The translations under genes and the position numbers were made by a program. The notes beneath the pieces are model-generated. The model was not told the DNA's origin and did no database searches. It was given only the letters and a program-made list of their open reading frames with translations. 64,000 nucleotides of DNA, taken from an uncultured Eremococcus sp. (GTDB lineage: Bacteria > Bacillota > Bacilli > Lactobacillales > Aerococcaceae). This document shows, in pieces, positions 17,347 through 27,142 of the stretch; position 1 is the first letter of the stretch, and the number at the start of each line of letters is the position of its first letter. The DNA is taken from assembly GCA_943914835.1 (NCBI GenBank), contig CALUDO010000003.1, forward strand, positions 43,578 through 107,577. Direction: 5' to 3'.

Positions 17347-17436
17347 TCTAACGTCACCACCTCATAAAGTAATCAATCATATAGACTTTAGCAAAACTAT
17401 CTTAGGATAAAATAACAGTTTCGTATCAATTTCCTA

Positions 17437-18547
17437 TCATTCTGAGTGGGCCATGGACCACCGTAAGTAGGCCTCCATAAAGCCATTCAAATCCCCGTCC
17501 ATGACTGCCTGGGTATTCCCCACCTCATAGTCAGTCCGATGGTCCTTAACCATAGAGTAAGGGTGGAAGACATAGGATCTAATTTGAGACCCCCAACCAA
17601 TTTCTAGCTGCTCTCCTTTAATAGCGGCTAATTCCTTTTGTCTTTCTTCTTCTGCCACTTGGAATAACTTTGCTCTTAAGAGGGCCATTGCCTGGTCCTT
17701 GTTCTGAAACTGTGACCGCTGCGCCTGGCTCTGGGTAATTATTCCTGTTGGAATATGGGTAATTCTCACAGCTGAATCTGTCTTATTTATATGTTGCCCC
17801 CCTGCTCCCGAAGCTCGGTAGGTATCAATCCTTAAATCCTCCGGATTGATGTCCACTTCGACCGATTCGTCAATAACAGGAGTCACTTCAACAGAAGCAA
17901 AAGAAGTATGACGTCGACTATTAGAATCAAAAGGAGATATCCGCACCAAACGGTGAACCCCTTTTTCTGATTGGAGAAAGCCGTAAGCATTCTGACCCTT
18001 AATCTCTAGGGTCACACTCTTCAAACCAGCCTCATCTCCAGCCTGATAATCAATCACCTCAAGGCGGTAACCCTCTTGGTCAGCCCAGCGTTGATACATT
18101 CTAAGGAGCATGGATCCCCAATCTTGAGACTCCGTCCCCCCTGCTCCCGGATGAATTTCTAGGATAGCGTCAGCTCCATCATGATCACCCGATAGTAAGA
18201 GCTGGGTTTGATAGTCAGACAGGGACTTAGACAGATGGTCTACCAAGTCCTGGGCTTCATTCAGGATTTCCCCGTCCCCATCTTCGCTATAAAGGGCCAA
18301 GGCCATGTCAAGTTCTTCTATCTGATCTTCTAGCAGGTTAAAGGTGTGATAAGTCTCCTTAGCTTGGTTCAAAGCTGCGACAGTCTCCTGGGCTTGATCA
18401 TTATCATCCCAGAAATCAGGAGCCAGCATCTGATTCTCGTAATCAGCAATATCTTCTTCTAAACGGTCTAAGTCAAAGAGACCCCCTAATACTTGCAACT
18501 TGGTCCTTAGCCTCAGTCAAAAATTGTTTTATCTCGTAGATTTCCAT
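17437..18547 (-). CDS. prfB: Peptide chain release factor 2, with programmed +1 frameshift
   Basis: Release factor that reads UGA and UAA stop codons. The 0-frame start ATG is at 18547, giving 24 codons up to an in-frame TGA at 18475-18473; translation then shifts +1 at CTT-TGA-C and continues to 17437, for 369 residues in all. The stimulatory AGGGGG lies just upstream of the shift. The GGQ catalytic loop (GAGGQHINKTDSA) and the SPF stop-codon-reading tripeptide (RISPFDSN) are present. It lies between secA and ftsE. Confidence 0.95.
18472..18488 (-). other. prfB autoregulatory frameshift site
   Basis: Minus-strand AGGGGGTCTCTTTGAC: an internal Shine-Dalgarno-like AGGGGG, then CTT TGA C. The UGA is a slow codon when RF2 is scarce, so low RF2 favours the +1 slip and more RF2. 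This is the well-known prfB mechanism, and the sequence elements match exactly. Confidence 0.95.
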
Positions 18548-18584
18548 AGAACCCCTCATTTCTGATTTGCCTTCTTCCTAGGAA

Positions 18585-18636
18585 TAAAAAAGCAGGAGCC
18601 CAGACTGCCTGTAAGTCAGTCTCAGGCTCCCACCTG
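18585..18636 (-). terminator. Intrinsic terminator after secA
   Basis: Long stem (GGAGCC-AGACTG with CAGTCT-GGCTCC, one small internal loop) followed by a T-run on the minus strand, between secA and prfB. Confidence 0.85.
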
Positions 18637-18647
18637 AAATTATTGGA

Positions 18648-21023
18648 TTAAGCCCGTTGCATATTCTGACGAATTTGTGCTTTCATAATAAACCGGGTCA
18701 CATCATATTCAATATCAGCCAACATATCCTCAAATCTTTGGTAACCTTCCATCTGGTATTCAGTTAAAGGATTGGTTTGAGCATAGGCTCTCAGTCCAAC
18801 ACTTTGTCGCAGATTATCCATCATATCAATATGGTCAGTCCACTTAGAATCGACCACTCGTAGAATAATTACTTTCTCAAATTCTTTGATTTGTTCAGGT
18901 CCGTTCAATTGCGCAATTTTCTCATCGTATCTTTGCTCAGCCAATTGATATAAGAATTCTTGCAGGTCCTTGCGTGTCTTCTTAGCGGTTAATTGGTCAC
19001 GACTTAAGTCTTCAGGTCCAACTAAAACTGCATGGGCAAATTCTAGGAGTAGATCATAATTCCAATCCTTCTTATCGCCCTCAGTCGCTACATCAACTTG
19101 CCGATTAATTGTCCGTTGAATCATGGCCTTCACATATGGGGTTAAAGGTTCTTCTGATTGAATTACACTTAGACGTTGCTTATAGATGACCTCTCTTTGT
19201 TCCCGCATAACCTCATCATATTCCAAAACATTCTTACGGGTATCATAGTTATTACCTTCTACCCGTTTTTGGGCAGATTCGACTTGGCGAGTCAACATCC
19301 GGTTCTTAATCGCTAAGTCATTATCTTCTTCAGACTCACTCATCTTCTCCCAGAAAGCTTGGATGCGTTCAGAACCAAACCGGCGCATCAAATCATCTTC
19401 CAGTGATAAGTAGAACTGCGAAGCTCCTGGGTCTCCTTGACGACCAGCCCGTCCCCGTAACTGGTTATCAATCCGGCGCGATTCATGGCGTTCGGTCCCG
19501 ATGACGCAAAGCCCTCCGACTTCCTTCACTCCAGAACCTAACTTAATATCAGTCCCACGCCCAGCCATATTGGTAGCGATGGTTACAGCGCCTTTCTGGC
19601 CAGCCTGCATCACAATTTCAGCTTCCTTAAAGTGGTTCTTAGCATTCAAGACTTCGTGAGGAATCCCTTCCTGTTTCAAAAGCTTGGACAGGTACTCTGA
19701 TGTTTCAACCGCTACAGTCCCCACTAGAATCGGTTGACCTGTAGCATGGCGTTCTTTAATTTCTTGGGTAACAGCCTTAAATTTAGATCGCAAATTAGGG
19801 TAAAGAAGGTCTGACTCATCTTCACGGATAACTGGACGGTTGGTAGGAATTTGGACAACATCCATATTGTAGATTTCACGGAATTCTTCTTCCTCAGTCT
19901 TGGCTGTCCCAGTCATCCCTGATAATTTCTCATACATACGGAAATAGTTCTGGAAGGTAATGGTAGCCATGGTCTTAGACTCATCTTCAATATGAACATT
20001 CTCCTTAGCTTCAATCGCTTGATGAAGACCATCTGAGTAACGACGTCCCTCCATAATCCGACCTGTAAAGCCATCGACAATTTTAACCTTGTCTTCATCA
20101 ACAACATAATCAATATCCTTGATCATGATGTAGTTAGCACGTAGAGCCTGGTCAATATGGTGGACCAAGGCTGTATTATTAACATCATAAAGATTGTTCA
20201 ATCGGAAGACCCGTTCAGCCTTGTCGACTCCTTCATCGGTTAAAACGATAGACTTAGAGGTTAAATCAATCGTATAGTCAGTATCTTCCTTGAGCCCCTT
20301 GACAAAGTAGTCTGCCCGGGTATACAAGGCGGTTGATTTACCAGCTTGTCCTGAAATAATCAGAGGCGTTCTCGCTTCGTCAATTAGAATAGAATCCACT
20401 TCATCGACGACCGCAAAATAAAGCGGACGTTGGACCATCTGATTCTCATGAACAACCATATTATCCCGTAGATAATCAAAGCCTAGCTCATTATTGGTTG
20501 AATATGTGATATCGCAATTATAAGCCTCTCGCTTCTGGCTAGCATTCATCGAATTTAAATTCAAACCAACACTGAGCCCCAAGAAACGGTAGACTTCACC
20601 CATTTCTTGGGAGTCCCGTGTCGCCAGGTAGTCATTCACTGTAACAACATGAACCCCTTTACCAGCTAGAGCATTTAAATAAACAGGCATAGTTTCGGTT
20701 AAGGTTTTCCCTTCACCGGTCTTCATTTCAGCAATATTCCCACCGTGAAGAATAATTCCTCCTTGAATCTGAACCTTATAAGCTTTAAGCCCTAACACAC
20801 GATAAGCCGCTTCACGAACCACCGCAAAAGCATCCGGCAGGATATCATCTAAGCTCTTACCTTTAGCTAACCGTTCTTTTAGTTCGGTTGTCATTTCACG
20901 CAACTGGTCATCTGTCATTCCTCGGTAGGTAGGTTCCAGACCGATAATATGATCAGCCATTTTACCCGTCTTCTTCAAGACAGCCTTATCATTCTCTATT
21001 AAATTCTTCAGCATGTTTGCCAT
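18648..21023 (-). CDS. secA: Preprotein translocase ATPase SecA
   Basis: Motor ATPase of the Sec export pathway, working at SecYEG on the inner face of the membrane. 791 residues. The Walker A region [13 protein letters not shown] (about residue 100), the DEAD-type [15 protein letters not shown], and the second helicase domain with [12 protein letters not shown] and [11 protein letters not shown] are intact. The protein ends at ...QIRQNMQRA; the C-terminal linker and the CxCxSGxxxxxC zinc motif found in B. subtilis SecA are missing. Such short SecA forms occur in some lactobacilli, as far as I recall. Confidence 0.96.
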   Translation of the reverse strand: MANMLKNLIENDKAVLKKTGKMADHIIGLEPTYRGMTDDQLREMTTELKERLAKGKSLDDILPDAFAVVREAAYRVLGLKAYKVQIQGGIILHGGNIAEMKTGEGKTLTETMPVYLNALAGKGVHVVTVNDYLATRDSQEMGEVYRFLGLSVGLNLNSMNASQKREAYNCDITYSTNNELGFDYLRDNMVVHENQMVQRPLYFAVVDEVDSILIDEARTPLIISGQAGKSTALYTRADYFVKGLKEDTDYTIDLTSKSIVLTDEGVDKAERVFRLNNLYDVNNTALVHHIDQALRANYIMIKDIDYVVDEDKVKIVDGFTGRIMEGRRYSDGLHQAIEAKENVHIEDESKTMATITFQNYFRMYEKLSGMTGTAKTEEEEFREIYNMDVVQIPTNRPVIREDESDLLYPNLRSKFKAVTQEIKERHATGQPILVGTVAVETSEYLSKLLKQEGIPHEVLNAKNHFKEAEIVMQAGQKGAVTIATNMAGRGTDIKLGSGVKEVGGLCVIGTERHESRRIDNQLRGRAGRQGDPGASQFYLSLEDDLMRRFGSERIQAFWEKMSESEEDNDLAIKNRMLTRQVESAQKRVEGNNYDTRKNVLEYDEVMREQREVIYKQRLSVIQSEEPLTPYVKAMIQRTINRQVDVATEGDKKDWNYDLLLEFAHAVLVGPEDLSRDQLTAKKTRKDLQEFLYQLAEQRYDEKIAQLNGPEQIKEFEKVIILRVVDSKWTDHIDMMDNLRQSVGLRAYAQTNPLTEYQMEGYQRFEDMLADIEYDVTRFIMKAQIRQNMQRA

Positions 21024-21208
21024 TGCCAGAGTCAGCTCCTTTAATCACATGTTCATTTCCCTATATCGAAAGGTTAATTTTGCATTCACTATTATATTCT
21101 ATCATGTAATCTTTTCTTTTGTACACCTATTTTTATAATTACTAACCCAATCATTCTAGAGGACAGCTAGCATAGATTCAAGCAAAACTCACATATTCTT
21201 TGAAAAGA

Positions 21209-21237
21209 CAAAAAAGTCAGGTCTTTCGACCTGACTT
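21209..21237 (-). terminator. Intrinsic terminator after hpf
   Basis: Perfect 10-bp stem AAGTCAGGTC / GACCTGACTT with TTTC loop and T-run on the minus strand, just past the hpf stop. Confidence 0.92.
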
Positions 21238-21253
21238 ATACTAAGAGCTTAAC

Positions 21254-21814
21254 TTAAAGTTTAGAAGTCTCAATCAAACCATAACGACCATCTTTACGAC
21301 GGTAGACGATAGAAATTTCCATCGTTTCTGCGTCAGTAAAGATAAAGAAATCATGACCTAGCATATTCATTTGTAGGACTGCTTCTTCACTATCCATTGG
21401 TTTTAAAGAAATTCGTTTAGATCTAACGATTTCAAGTTCTGGTTCCTTATCTTCCTCAGCATCCTTACTTTCCAAACCTCCTAGAGGGGTCTCACGAATG
21501 CTACCGCCACTTTTAGACTTGCGGTTAATTTTGGTTTTGTATTTACGGACTTGTCTTTCCAGTTTATCAACGACAAAGTCAATACTCTTATAGAGGTCAT
21601 CCGTTGTTTCTTCTGCACGCAAGACCAAGAAAGATAATGGGATTGTCACTTCAGCCTTGGCTGTCTTATCGGGATAGACTTTCAAGTTTACGTGCGCTGT
21701 TGCGTCTGGTGCATCTGTAAAGAAGCGCTCTAATTTGGATACTTTCTTCTCCGCATAGTCTCGAATGGCTTGAGTCACTTCAATATTTTCACCACGAACA
21801 TTGTAATTAAACAT
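21254..21814 (-). CDS. hpf: Ribosome hibernation-promoting factor, long form
   Basis: Binds idle 30S subunits and dimerises 70S ribosomes into 100S particles during slow growth. 186 residues, the long Firmicutes type: N-terminal HPF/YfiA domain (1-105, starting MFNYNVRGENIEVT), a linker, and the C-terminal dimerisation domain (about 130-186) with KRISLKPMDSEEAVLQMNMLGHDFF. The start at 21814 is set by GAGGG 6 nt upstream; the longer frame's ATG overlaps this site. Lies between comFC and secA, the usual order. Confidence 0.95.
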   Translation of the reverse strand: MFNYNVRGENIEVTQAIRDYAEKKVSKLERFFTDAPDATAHVNLKVYPDKTAKAEVTIPLSFLVLRAEETTDDLYKSIDFVVDKLERQVRKYKTKINRKSKSGGSIRETPLGGLESKDAEEDKEPELEIVRSKRISLKPMDSEEAVLQMNMLGHDFFIFTDAETMEISIVYRRKDGRYGLIETSKL

Positions 21815-21919
21815 ATAAATCCCTCTCTTCATTTCTAAATAGATTCTAAAGATAAGTTCTTATCTTTAACTAATTATAACATATTTATATGATTTTGAAA
21901 ACGGAAACAAACCCTACCC

Positions 21920-22663
21920 TCATTCTCTGACTAAACTCAAAGACAAAATTTCTGTCGTTCCAGGAATGTCAGCGTTTTCTATCAAAGTTCGCTTAGCCGC
22001 CATTAGCGTGGCCCCCGTCGTATATACATCTTCAAAAATAATAATTTTTTCCAGGGTTTTTAAGTGATCTAATTCGGAGGCTTTTAAACGAAAGGGTTGT
22101 TTCAATTTCAAACGATCTTGGCGGCTTTTATGAGCTTGACGGCAATTATCTCCAATATATTCCCATGGCATACTATAGGAAATCCCAGCCATATCCAAGA
22201 TTGTACCCATAGCTGAAAATCCCCTTTGTGCTAATGAAGCTGGTGATGAGGGCAGGATCAACCAATGGTAATCTCGATAGATTCTCTTTTCGACTTGGAG
22301 GTCTTCTGCCAGAAGCTCGCCCAGATAATAATCCCCATGATACTTGTATTGAAAGAGCCAGTCACGGAAAGTGTCCTTATATTCAAACAGATAGGTATGA
22401 TTTAAATACCTACTTGAGTAGGTCTGTAACCAACGATAGCAATCCTTACAATAAATAGCGTTTGGCGACTCACAGGCTTGATTGAGCTGACGACAGCAGC
22501 CACGGCACCTATTTCCATGACTGAAGTCAAGTCGCCTAATGATACTCCCTTTGCAGCTAGGACATATAGACGACCTATGAATGAGCCCCCAGGTAAATAA
22601 GTCCTTGAGGTCAAAATTATGGGGAAGACGGCTGCCACACATTAAACATTGGTTTCTAGTCAT
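21920..22663 (-). CDS. comFC: Competence protein ComFC, phosphoribosyltransferase-like
   Basis: Late competence protein needed for DNA uptake, 247 residues. The N-terminal zinc-ribbon part has cysteine pairs (CLMC, CPSC, CRGCC, CKDC, residues 7-80). The C-terminal phosphoribosyltransferase fold has the PRPP-binding motif IIIFEDVYTTGATL (about 211-224). ComFC works with ComFA. Its start overlaps the comFA stop by 8 nt. Confidence 0.93.
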   Translation of the reverse strand: MTRNQCLMCGSRLPHNFDLKDLFTWGLIHRSSICPSCKGSIIRRLDFSHGNRCRGCCRQLNQACESPNAIYCKDCYRWLQTYSSRYLNHTYLFEYKDTFRDWLFQYKYHGDYYLGELLAEDLQVEKRIYRDYHWLILPSSPASLAQRGFSAMGTILDMAGISYSMPWEYIGDNCRQAHKSRQDRLKLKQPFRLKASELDHLKTLEKIIIFEDVYTTGATLMAAKRTLIENADIPGTTEILSLSLVRE

Positions 22664-24020
22664 TCAATAAATCCTGCTTTCTAGCCAATTGATTCATCCG
22701 CCGAATTTCACGCCGTGCGGCCAACATGGCTTGGCTAACTCCTTGGTGGGCATAGGTCACCTGTCCCCAAGGATATTCTTTTTTCCGTCCTGCCCGACCG
22801 CTCATTTGTACTAAAGCCGCTTGGTTAAAAATAGGATCATTGGCCCCCAAGATATAAACCTGACAGTTGGTAAAAGTCACCCCTCTTTCTAAAATCGTCG
22901 TCGTAATCAATCCTTCAAAATGCCCATCCCTTAGAGCTTGTACCTTATCTTTCCGCTTAGGATCCTTGGAATGAACGACGTCCAAGGACCATTTCTCTTT
23001 CAGCCACGCATATAAGTTCTCAGCATCTTTAATCTGTGGTACAAAGATCAGCTTACTCCCTGGTCTTGCCAGAAAGGTCTTGATCTGACGAAATAGGCGA
23101 CTTCTAGCTTGACACTGGTCGATGTCCTTCCGCCAGTCCCCCACCCAAACAAACCTAGGTTCTGGAAGGGGATAGCCATGATAGCGTGCGGGTAAAACTG
23201 TTTCTTTCAAACGCCCCGTCTTAACCAACTGCTTCAGTTCTTTGTCTGGAGTCGCTGTTAGGTATACCAACTTGCCCTCGGGTTTGACTGCCCGTTGAAC
23301 AGCAAAATGCAGGGAAGCATCACCGGCATAAGGAAAGGCATCCACTTCATCAACAATCAATAAATCAAAGGCCTCTTTAAACCGCAGCAATTGATGAACA
23401 GTAGCCACAAGCATAGGACAATAACGATAGCAATCCCCTTCGCCATAGAGAAGGAGAAGGTCCACTCCCTCAAAGGCAGCTTGAAGACGGGGCGCTAATT
23501 CCAAACACACATCAATTCTTGGCGAAGCCAAACAAACCCGCCCCCCTCGTTTCAATATATAATCAATGGCTGGAAAAATCATTTCTGTCTTCCCAGCGCC
23601 AGTGACTGCATGAATCATATGGGGATAATCAGGATTTCGAAAACTCGCCACCATCTCTTTGGCGGCTCGCATCTGCTCCCTGGATAGTTCCCCCTGCCAG
23701 GTCATACAGGTGGTCACTAGAGGAGGATCCAGTAATACAGACCCTCTTGGATCAGGTAAATAATATAAATCACCCATGCTTGATATTCGACCCATCTGAA
23801 TGCACTGGCGACAATAAGCCACTTGAAGAGAATGTCCTTGGCTATCCTGTCCCTGAAATCGGTAGAGGTCTTGGTTAGAACATCGCTGACATTGCCCATT
23901 AACCACTCCCTTCTCAACCAATAAATCTTTACGAAGCTTTTCCCAATTTGGGTCATCTAATCCTGTCTCATGTCGAGTCACCAATCGACCCCACATGTCA
24001 GATCTTTGAGACTCTGTCAT
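22656..24020 (-). CDS. comFA: Competence ATP-dependent helicase ComFA
   Basis: DEAD-box-like ATPase that drives transport of single-stranded DNA in transformation; 454 residues. A four-cysteine zinc motif (CQRC...CRQC, about 40-75), Walker A TGAGKTE, Walker B VDEVDAFPY, motif III TATP, and the helicase C motifs ending QMSGRAGRK are present. The start at 24020 follows GGGGGG closely; 18 upstream codons in the open frame lie across this ribosome binding site. Together with comFC this suggests natural competence, but no other com genes are in the window. Confidence 0.93.
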   Translation of the reverse strand: MTESQRSDMWGRLVTRHETGLDDPNWEKLRKDLLVEKGVVNGQCQRCSNQDLYRFQGQDSQGHSLQVAYCRQCIQMGRISSMGDLYYLPDPRGSVLLDPPLVTTCMTWQGELSREQMRAAKEMVASFRNPDYPHMIHAVTGAGKTEMIFPAIDYILKRGGRVCLASPRIDVCLELAPRLQAAFEGVDLLLLYGEGDCYRYCPMLVATVHQLLRFKEAFDLLIVDEVDAFPYAGDASLHFAVQRAVKPEGKLVYLTATPDKELKQLVKTGRLKETVLPARYHGYPLPEPRFVWVGDWRKDIDQCQARSRLFRQIKTFLARPGSKLIFVPQIKDAENLYAWLKEKWSLDVVHSKDPKRKDKVQALRDGHFEGLITTTILERGVTFTNCQVYILGANDPIFNQAALVQMSGRAGRKKEYPWGQVTYAHQGVSQAMLAARREIRRMNQLARKQDLLND

Positions 24021-24072
24021 TCTTCCCCCCCTGACTGGTATTAAATACACCAAAATATACATCTTCCCCGTC

Positions 24073-24117
24073 AAAAAAGCCCCCGAGTCCTAAGTAATAT
24101 TACTTAGGCCCGGAGGC
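24073..24117 (-). terminator. Intrinsic terminator after degV-family gene
   Basis: Long hairpin with arms GCCTCCGGGCCTAAGTAA and its near-complement around a short AT loop, followed by a T-run on the minus strand. Confidence 0.88.
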
Positions 24118-24138
24118 TTCCTTCATTCTATTTTATAT

Positions 24139-25005
24139 TTAGCTTATTTTAGGGATTGTAGCCATACCACAAGACCCCAGTCCCACATGAGCTCCAATCA
24201 CAGGACCAATCCGTCCAACTTGGTAATCCACAGGGCCACATTCAGCCTCTACTATACTTAAAATATCTTGGATAACATCTTCAGCCATAGCATGACAAAA
24301 ATACAGTTCAACCCCCTCTGGGTGAGCCTTCATGGCATTTATTGCTATTTCTGCCAAGCGATGATACATTCTCCGCTGGGTACGAACTTTTTCTAAGAGG
24401 CCAATCTCACCGAGTTCATTAAAATATAAAATCGGCTTAATATGCAAGAGATTGCCGATTAAAGCGGCCCCATTCTTCAACCGACCCCCCCGGCTCAGGT
24501 AGGTCAGGTCTTCCACAGTCAGATAAATAAAACAGTCTTCAATTTGTTGACGGAGCAAACGGTCAATTTCCGCCATAGGCATACCTTTTTCCAGCAGGGC
24601 TAGGGCTTTTTGGACCAAGGCCATGACAACCACAGCGGCCCCCTTGCTATCATAACAATAAGTATCCATCCGGTCTTGATACTCCTCCAAGATGGTCCTA
24701 GCATTCTGATAGGTCCCAGAAATTGAGGATGACAAATGAAAGGCTAGAACCCTTTCATAACCCTTTTCAACCAATTGATCCATTAATTCCATGTATTGAC
24801 CTAAAGGCGGCTGAGAGGTTGTCACAGTTTGTGGATGGGCCTCCAAATAATCATAGAAATCCTTAAAAAACGCATCAGTTACCAAGTCTTCGAACACCTG
24901 TCCATCATCAAAAGTTACTGAAAGGTTAATTTGATAAATATCAGGATGCGCTAACATAGCGTCAGGCAAATAACTAGTACTATCAACGATAATTGCGGTC
25001 TTCAT
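24139..25005 (-). CDS. DegV-family fatty-acid-binding protein (FakB-like)
   Basis: A 288-residue DegV-domain protein. The start motif VDSTSYLP (residues 7-14), TTSQPPLGQY (about 79-88) and SSSISGTYQNA (about 115-125) are typical. DegV proteins bind a fatty acid and, as FakB, present it to FakA for phosphorylation so exogenous fatty acids enter phospholipids. FakA is not in the window, so the pairing is inferred. Single gene on the minus strand between a terminator and the divergent yigZ-type gene. Confidence 0.9.
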   Translation of the reverse strand: MKTAIIVDSTSYLPDAMLAHPDIYQINLSVTFDDGQVFEDLVTDAFFKDFYDYLEAHPQTVTTSQPPLGQYMELMDQLVEKGYERVLAFHLSSSISGTYQNARTILEEYQDRMDTYCYDSKGAAVVVMALVQKALALLEKGMPMAEIDRLLRQQIEDCFIYLTVEDLTYLSRGGRLKNGAALIGNLLHIKPILYFNELGEIGLLEKVRTQRRMYHRLAEIAINAMKAHPEGVELYFCHAMAEDVIQDILSIVEAECGPVDYQVGRIGPVIGAHVGLGSCGMATIPKIS

Positions 25006-25179
25006 TGTTTCGCTCCTTTGATATTTGAGTAATCACATTATATGTGACCAACAAGACATAATCATTTTACCATTTTGTGAAGTTCTTGTCCTTAGCTAAA
25101 TCAACTTGATAACTTGCCCCTTAGAGACAGGCCATGCTAAACTAAGATTATTGACAAAAATTAATACAGGAGAAGATTC

Positions 25180-25830
25180 ATGTCTGCTAATTATTATAGT
25201 ATTCAAGGCCAGTGTCAAGCTGAAATTGAAATTCGTAAATCTCGATTTATAACCTATTTACTTCCCATCCAAACAGAGGAAGACTTTAATCAACATCTAG
25301 AAGCCATCCGTAAGGACCATCCCAAGGCCAACCACCACTGTTCAGCCTTCATTTTAGGTGAGGATTCTATGATCCAACGCATGAGCGATGACGGTGAGCC
25401 GTCTGGTACAGCCGGCATGCCTATTCTGGAAGTCTTAAGAAACAATAACCTAACCTTCGTCATGGCTGTTGTCGTTCGTTACTTTGGCGGCATCAAGCTA
25501 GGTGCAGGAGGGCTCATTAGAGCCTATAGTTCGGCGACCAGTCACGCCCTTTCCCAATGTTCTCTCATTCAAAATGTCAACCAAAGCCAAATCAAACTCA
25601 CTATTGATTATAGCCATAATGACACCTTCACCTACCTAGTTGACAATCATCAAATCTCAGTTAGTATCTTAGACACCCTCTATACGGACCAGGTCACCTA
25701 CTACTTGGGAATCCCCAGTGAAGACCTTGAATCTACTTATAACTATCTCAATAATTCCTTCAAGGGTCAAATGGAATGGGAAGATTTAGGCATTAAAGCC
25801 ATCAATCTCCCTTATCATCCGCCTAAATAA
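25180..25830 (+). CDS. YigZ/IMPACT-family protein
   Basis: A 216-residue protein. The N-terminal UPF0029/IMPACT domain shows the signature DDGEPSGTAGMPILEVL (about 69-85) and VVVRYFGGIKLGAGGLIRAY (about 99-118, split here for length). A C-terminal DUF1949-like domain follows. Bacterial relatives are linked to translation control or nucleic-acid binding, but the function is not settled. It is one of few plus-strand genes and diverges from the degV-family gene; GGAG lies upstream of the ATG. Confidence 0.9.
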   Translation: MSANYYSIQGQCQAEIEIRKSRFITYLLPIQTEEDFNQHLEAIRKDHPKANHHCSAFILGEDSMIQRMSDDGEPSGTAGMPILEVLRNNNLTFVMAVVVRYFGGIKLGAGGLIRAYSSATSHALSQCSLIQNVNQSQIKLTIDYSHNDTFTYLVDNHQISVSILDTLYTDQVTYYLGIPSEDLESTYNYLNNSFKGQMEWEDLGIKAINLPYHPPK

Positions 25831-25856
25831 AAGCAAAAAATACTTTCTCTTAAAAT

Positions 25857-25891
25857 AAAAAAGAGACCTAGCCATGCTAGGTCTCTTTTCC
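25857..25891. terminator. Bidirectional terminator
   Basis: Perfect 12-bp stem AAGAGACCTAGC / GCTAGGTCTCTT, loop CAT, with A-run on one side and T-run on the other. Serves the convergent yigZ-type gene and the exported-protein gene. Confidence 0.93.
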
Positions 25892-25901
25892 TTATAGTAG
25901 A

Positions 25902-27050
25902 TTATTCAGCCGATTCAGATTCGGTCGCTTCTGAAGAAGCTTGATCTGATTCAGCAGCTTGGTCATCGCCAGATTCTACTTCAGACGATTCACTACCTTC
26001 ACTCGTTGCTTCTTCTCCACTAGTTTCTGATGAACTAGCTTCTGTTTCAGAACCAGCCTGGCTAGATGCGGCTTCATCAAAGGTTGGTGCACCTTCAGGA
26101 ATTTGAATATCGAACTGTTCACCATGCTTACTGAAGTTCATTGTGAATGTTAGATTACCAGTGATTTTTTGAGTTTCTTCATCAGCAGTTCCAGTAATCT
26201 TCTCAATATCTTCTGGGTTCAGGCTTAATTCAAGATAAATTTTTGAAGGGTTTAGGGTCTCTTTATTATAATGGATTTCATACTTGTCAAGGAAATCAAA
26301 GACCATGTCAAAGGCTTGATTATAAGTCTCTTCCATTTGTGCCTTGCCTTCCTCAGTCACTTCAGTCCCTTGTTCTTGCATTTGCTTAATCGCTTCGTCA
26401 ACGGCTTCTTGCTTAATTTTTTCAATATCTACAATTTTAGAAATATCTTGCCAGAAAGCCTCAGCATCAATATCTGGTTTCATAGCGAAGACATAGTCTG
26501 TACCATTGTCTGAAATATCAAAGTACTTTTCGTAAATAGAAACTAAATCATCATTGACTTCAGTTTGAGCGCCTGCGGCTTGGTTAAGTGCTTCAGTGAA
26601 GGCCTTAGACAATTCTTCTTCTTGTTGGGTGAAATCTTCAACCGACCAAGAGGTTCCATCAAAGACATATATAATCCCTTCCACCATGCTTACCTTCAGA
26701 TCAAAGGGTGTTTCCTGAGCTTGATCACTAACAGGGTTCCCATTCTCATCAACTGATTGGGAAGAATCTCTTACGTTTCCGCTGAAAGTTCCTTCCATGC
26801 TGAATCGTGGATCTACATTAAAGCGGAAATCAGTATCTAAATCTCCACCAAACAATTCTTCTTGGCCATTATAGAGTGAGAAAGATAAATTCCCAATCCC
26901 TTCTTGGGATTCCACAGTCTTATTAGCTTCTTGGATAGAGGTTAATACAGATTTCAAATCTATATCTTGAGCAAAAGCGATTGAAGAACTTGATGTAAGG
27001 ATCGTTAAAACTGAAACGATGGACAGAAACCATTTAAGCGTCTTTTTCAT
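25902..27050 (-). CDS. Exported protein of unknown function with acidic Ser/Glu tail
   Basis: Not recognised with certainty. 382 residues. A Sec signal peptide (1-27, ending AFA then Gln-Asp) has no lipobox cysteine. The body (about 30-320) looks like an alternating beta/helix fold seen in Gram-positive exported proteins of the DUF6612 kind; this resemblance is by eye only. The C-terminal 55 residues are low-complexity Ser/Glu/Ala, much like the PstS linker. The expected position is outside the membrane, either free or wall-associated; there is no LPxTG motif. Single gene next to the sugar transferase. Confidence 0.75.
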   Translation of the reverse strand: MKKTLKWFLSIVSVLTILTSSSSIAFAQDIDLKSVLTSIQEANKTVESQEGIGNLSFSLYNGQEELFGGDLDTDFRFNVDPRFSMEGTFSGNVRDSSQSVDENGNPVSDQAQETPFDLKVSMVEGIIYVFDGTSWSVEDFTQQEEELSKAFTEALNQAAGAQTEVNDDLVSIYEKYFDISDNGTDYVFAMKPDIDAEAFWQDISKIVDIEKIKQEAVDEAIKQMQEQGTEVTEEGKAQMEETYNQAFDMVFDFLDKYEIHYNKETLNPSKIYLELSLNPEDIEKITGTADEETQKITGNLTFTMNFSKHGEQFDIQIPEGAPTFDEAASSQAGSETEASSSETSGEEATSEGSESSEVESGDDQAAESDQASSEATESESAE

Positions 27051-27096
27051 TGATAATCATCACCTTTCCTATTGATAGAACCAGTATATCATAGGA

Positions 27097-27142
27097 AAAA
27101 AACTCTTTCGAATAATATTCTTGACTTAATATAATATTATTC
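27097..27142 (-). terminator. Weak AT-rich terminator after the sugar transferase
   Basis: 10-bp stem GAATAATATT / AATATTATTC overlapping the stop codon, then a T-rich tract on the minus strand. AT-rich, so its strength is doubtful. Confidence 0.4.
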
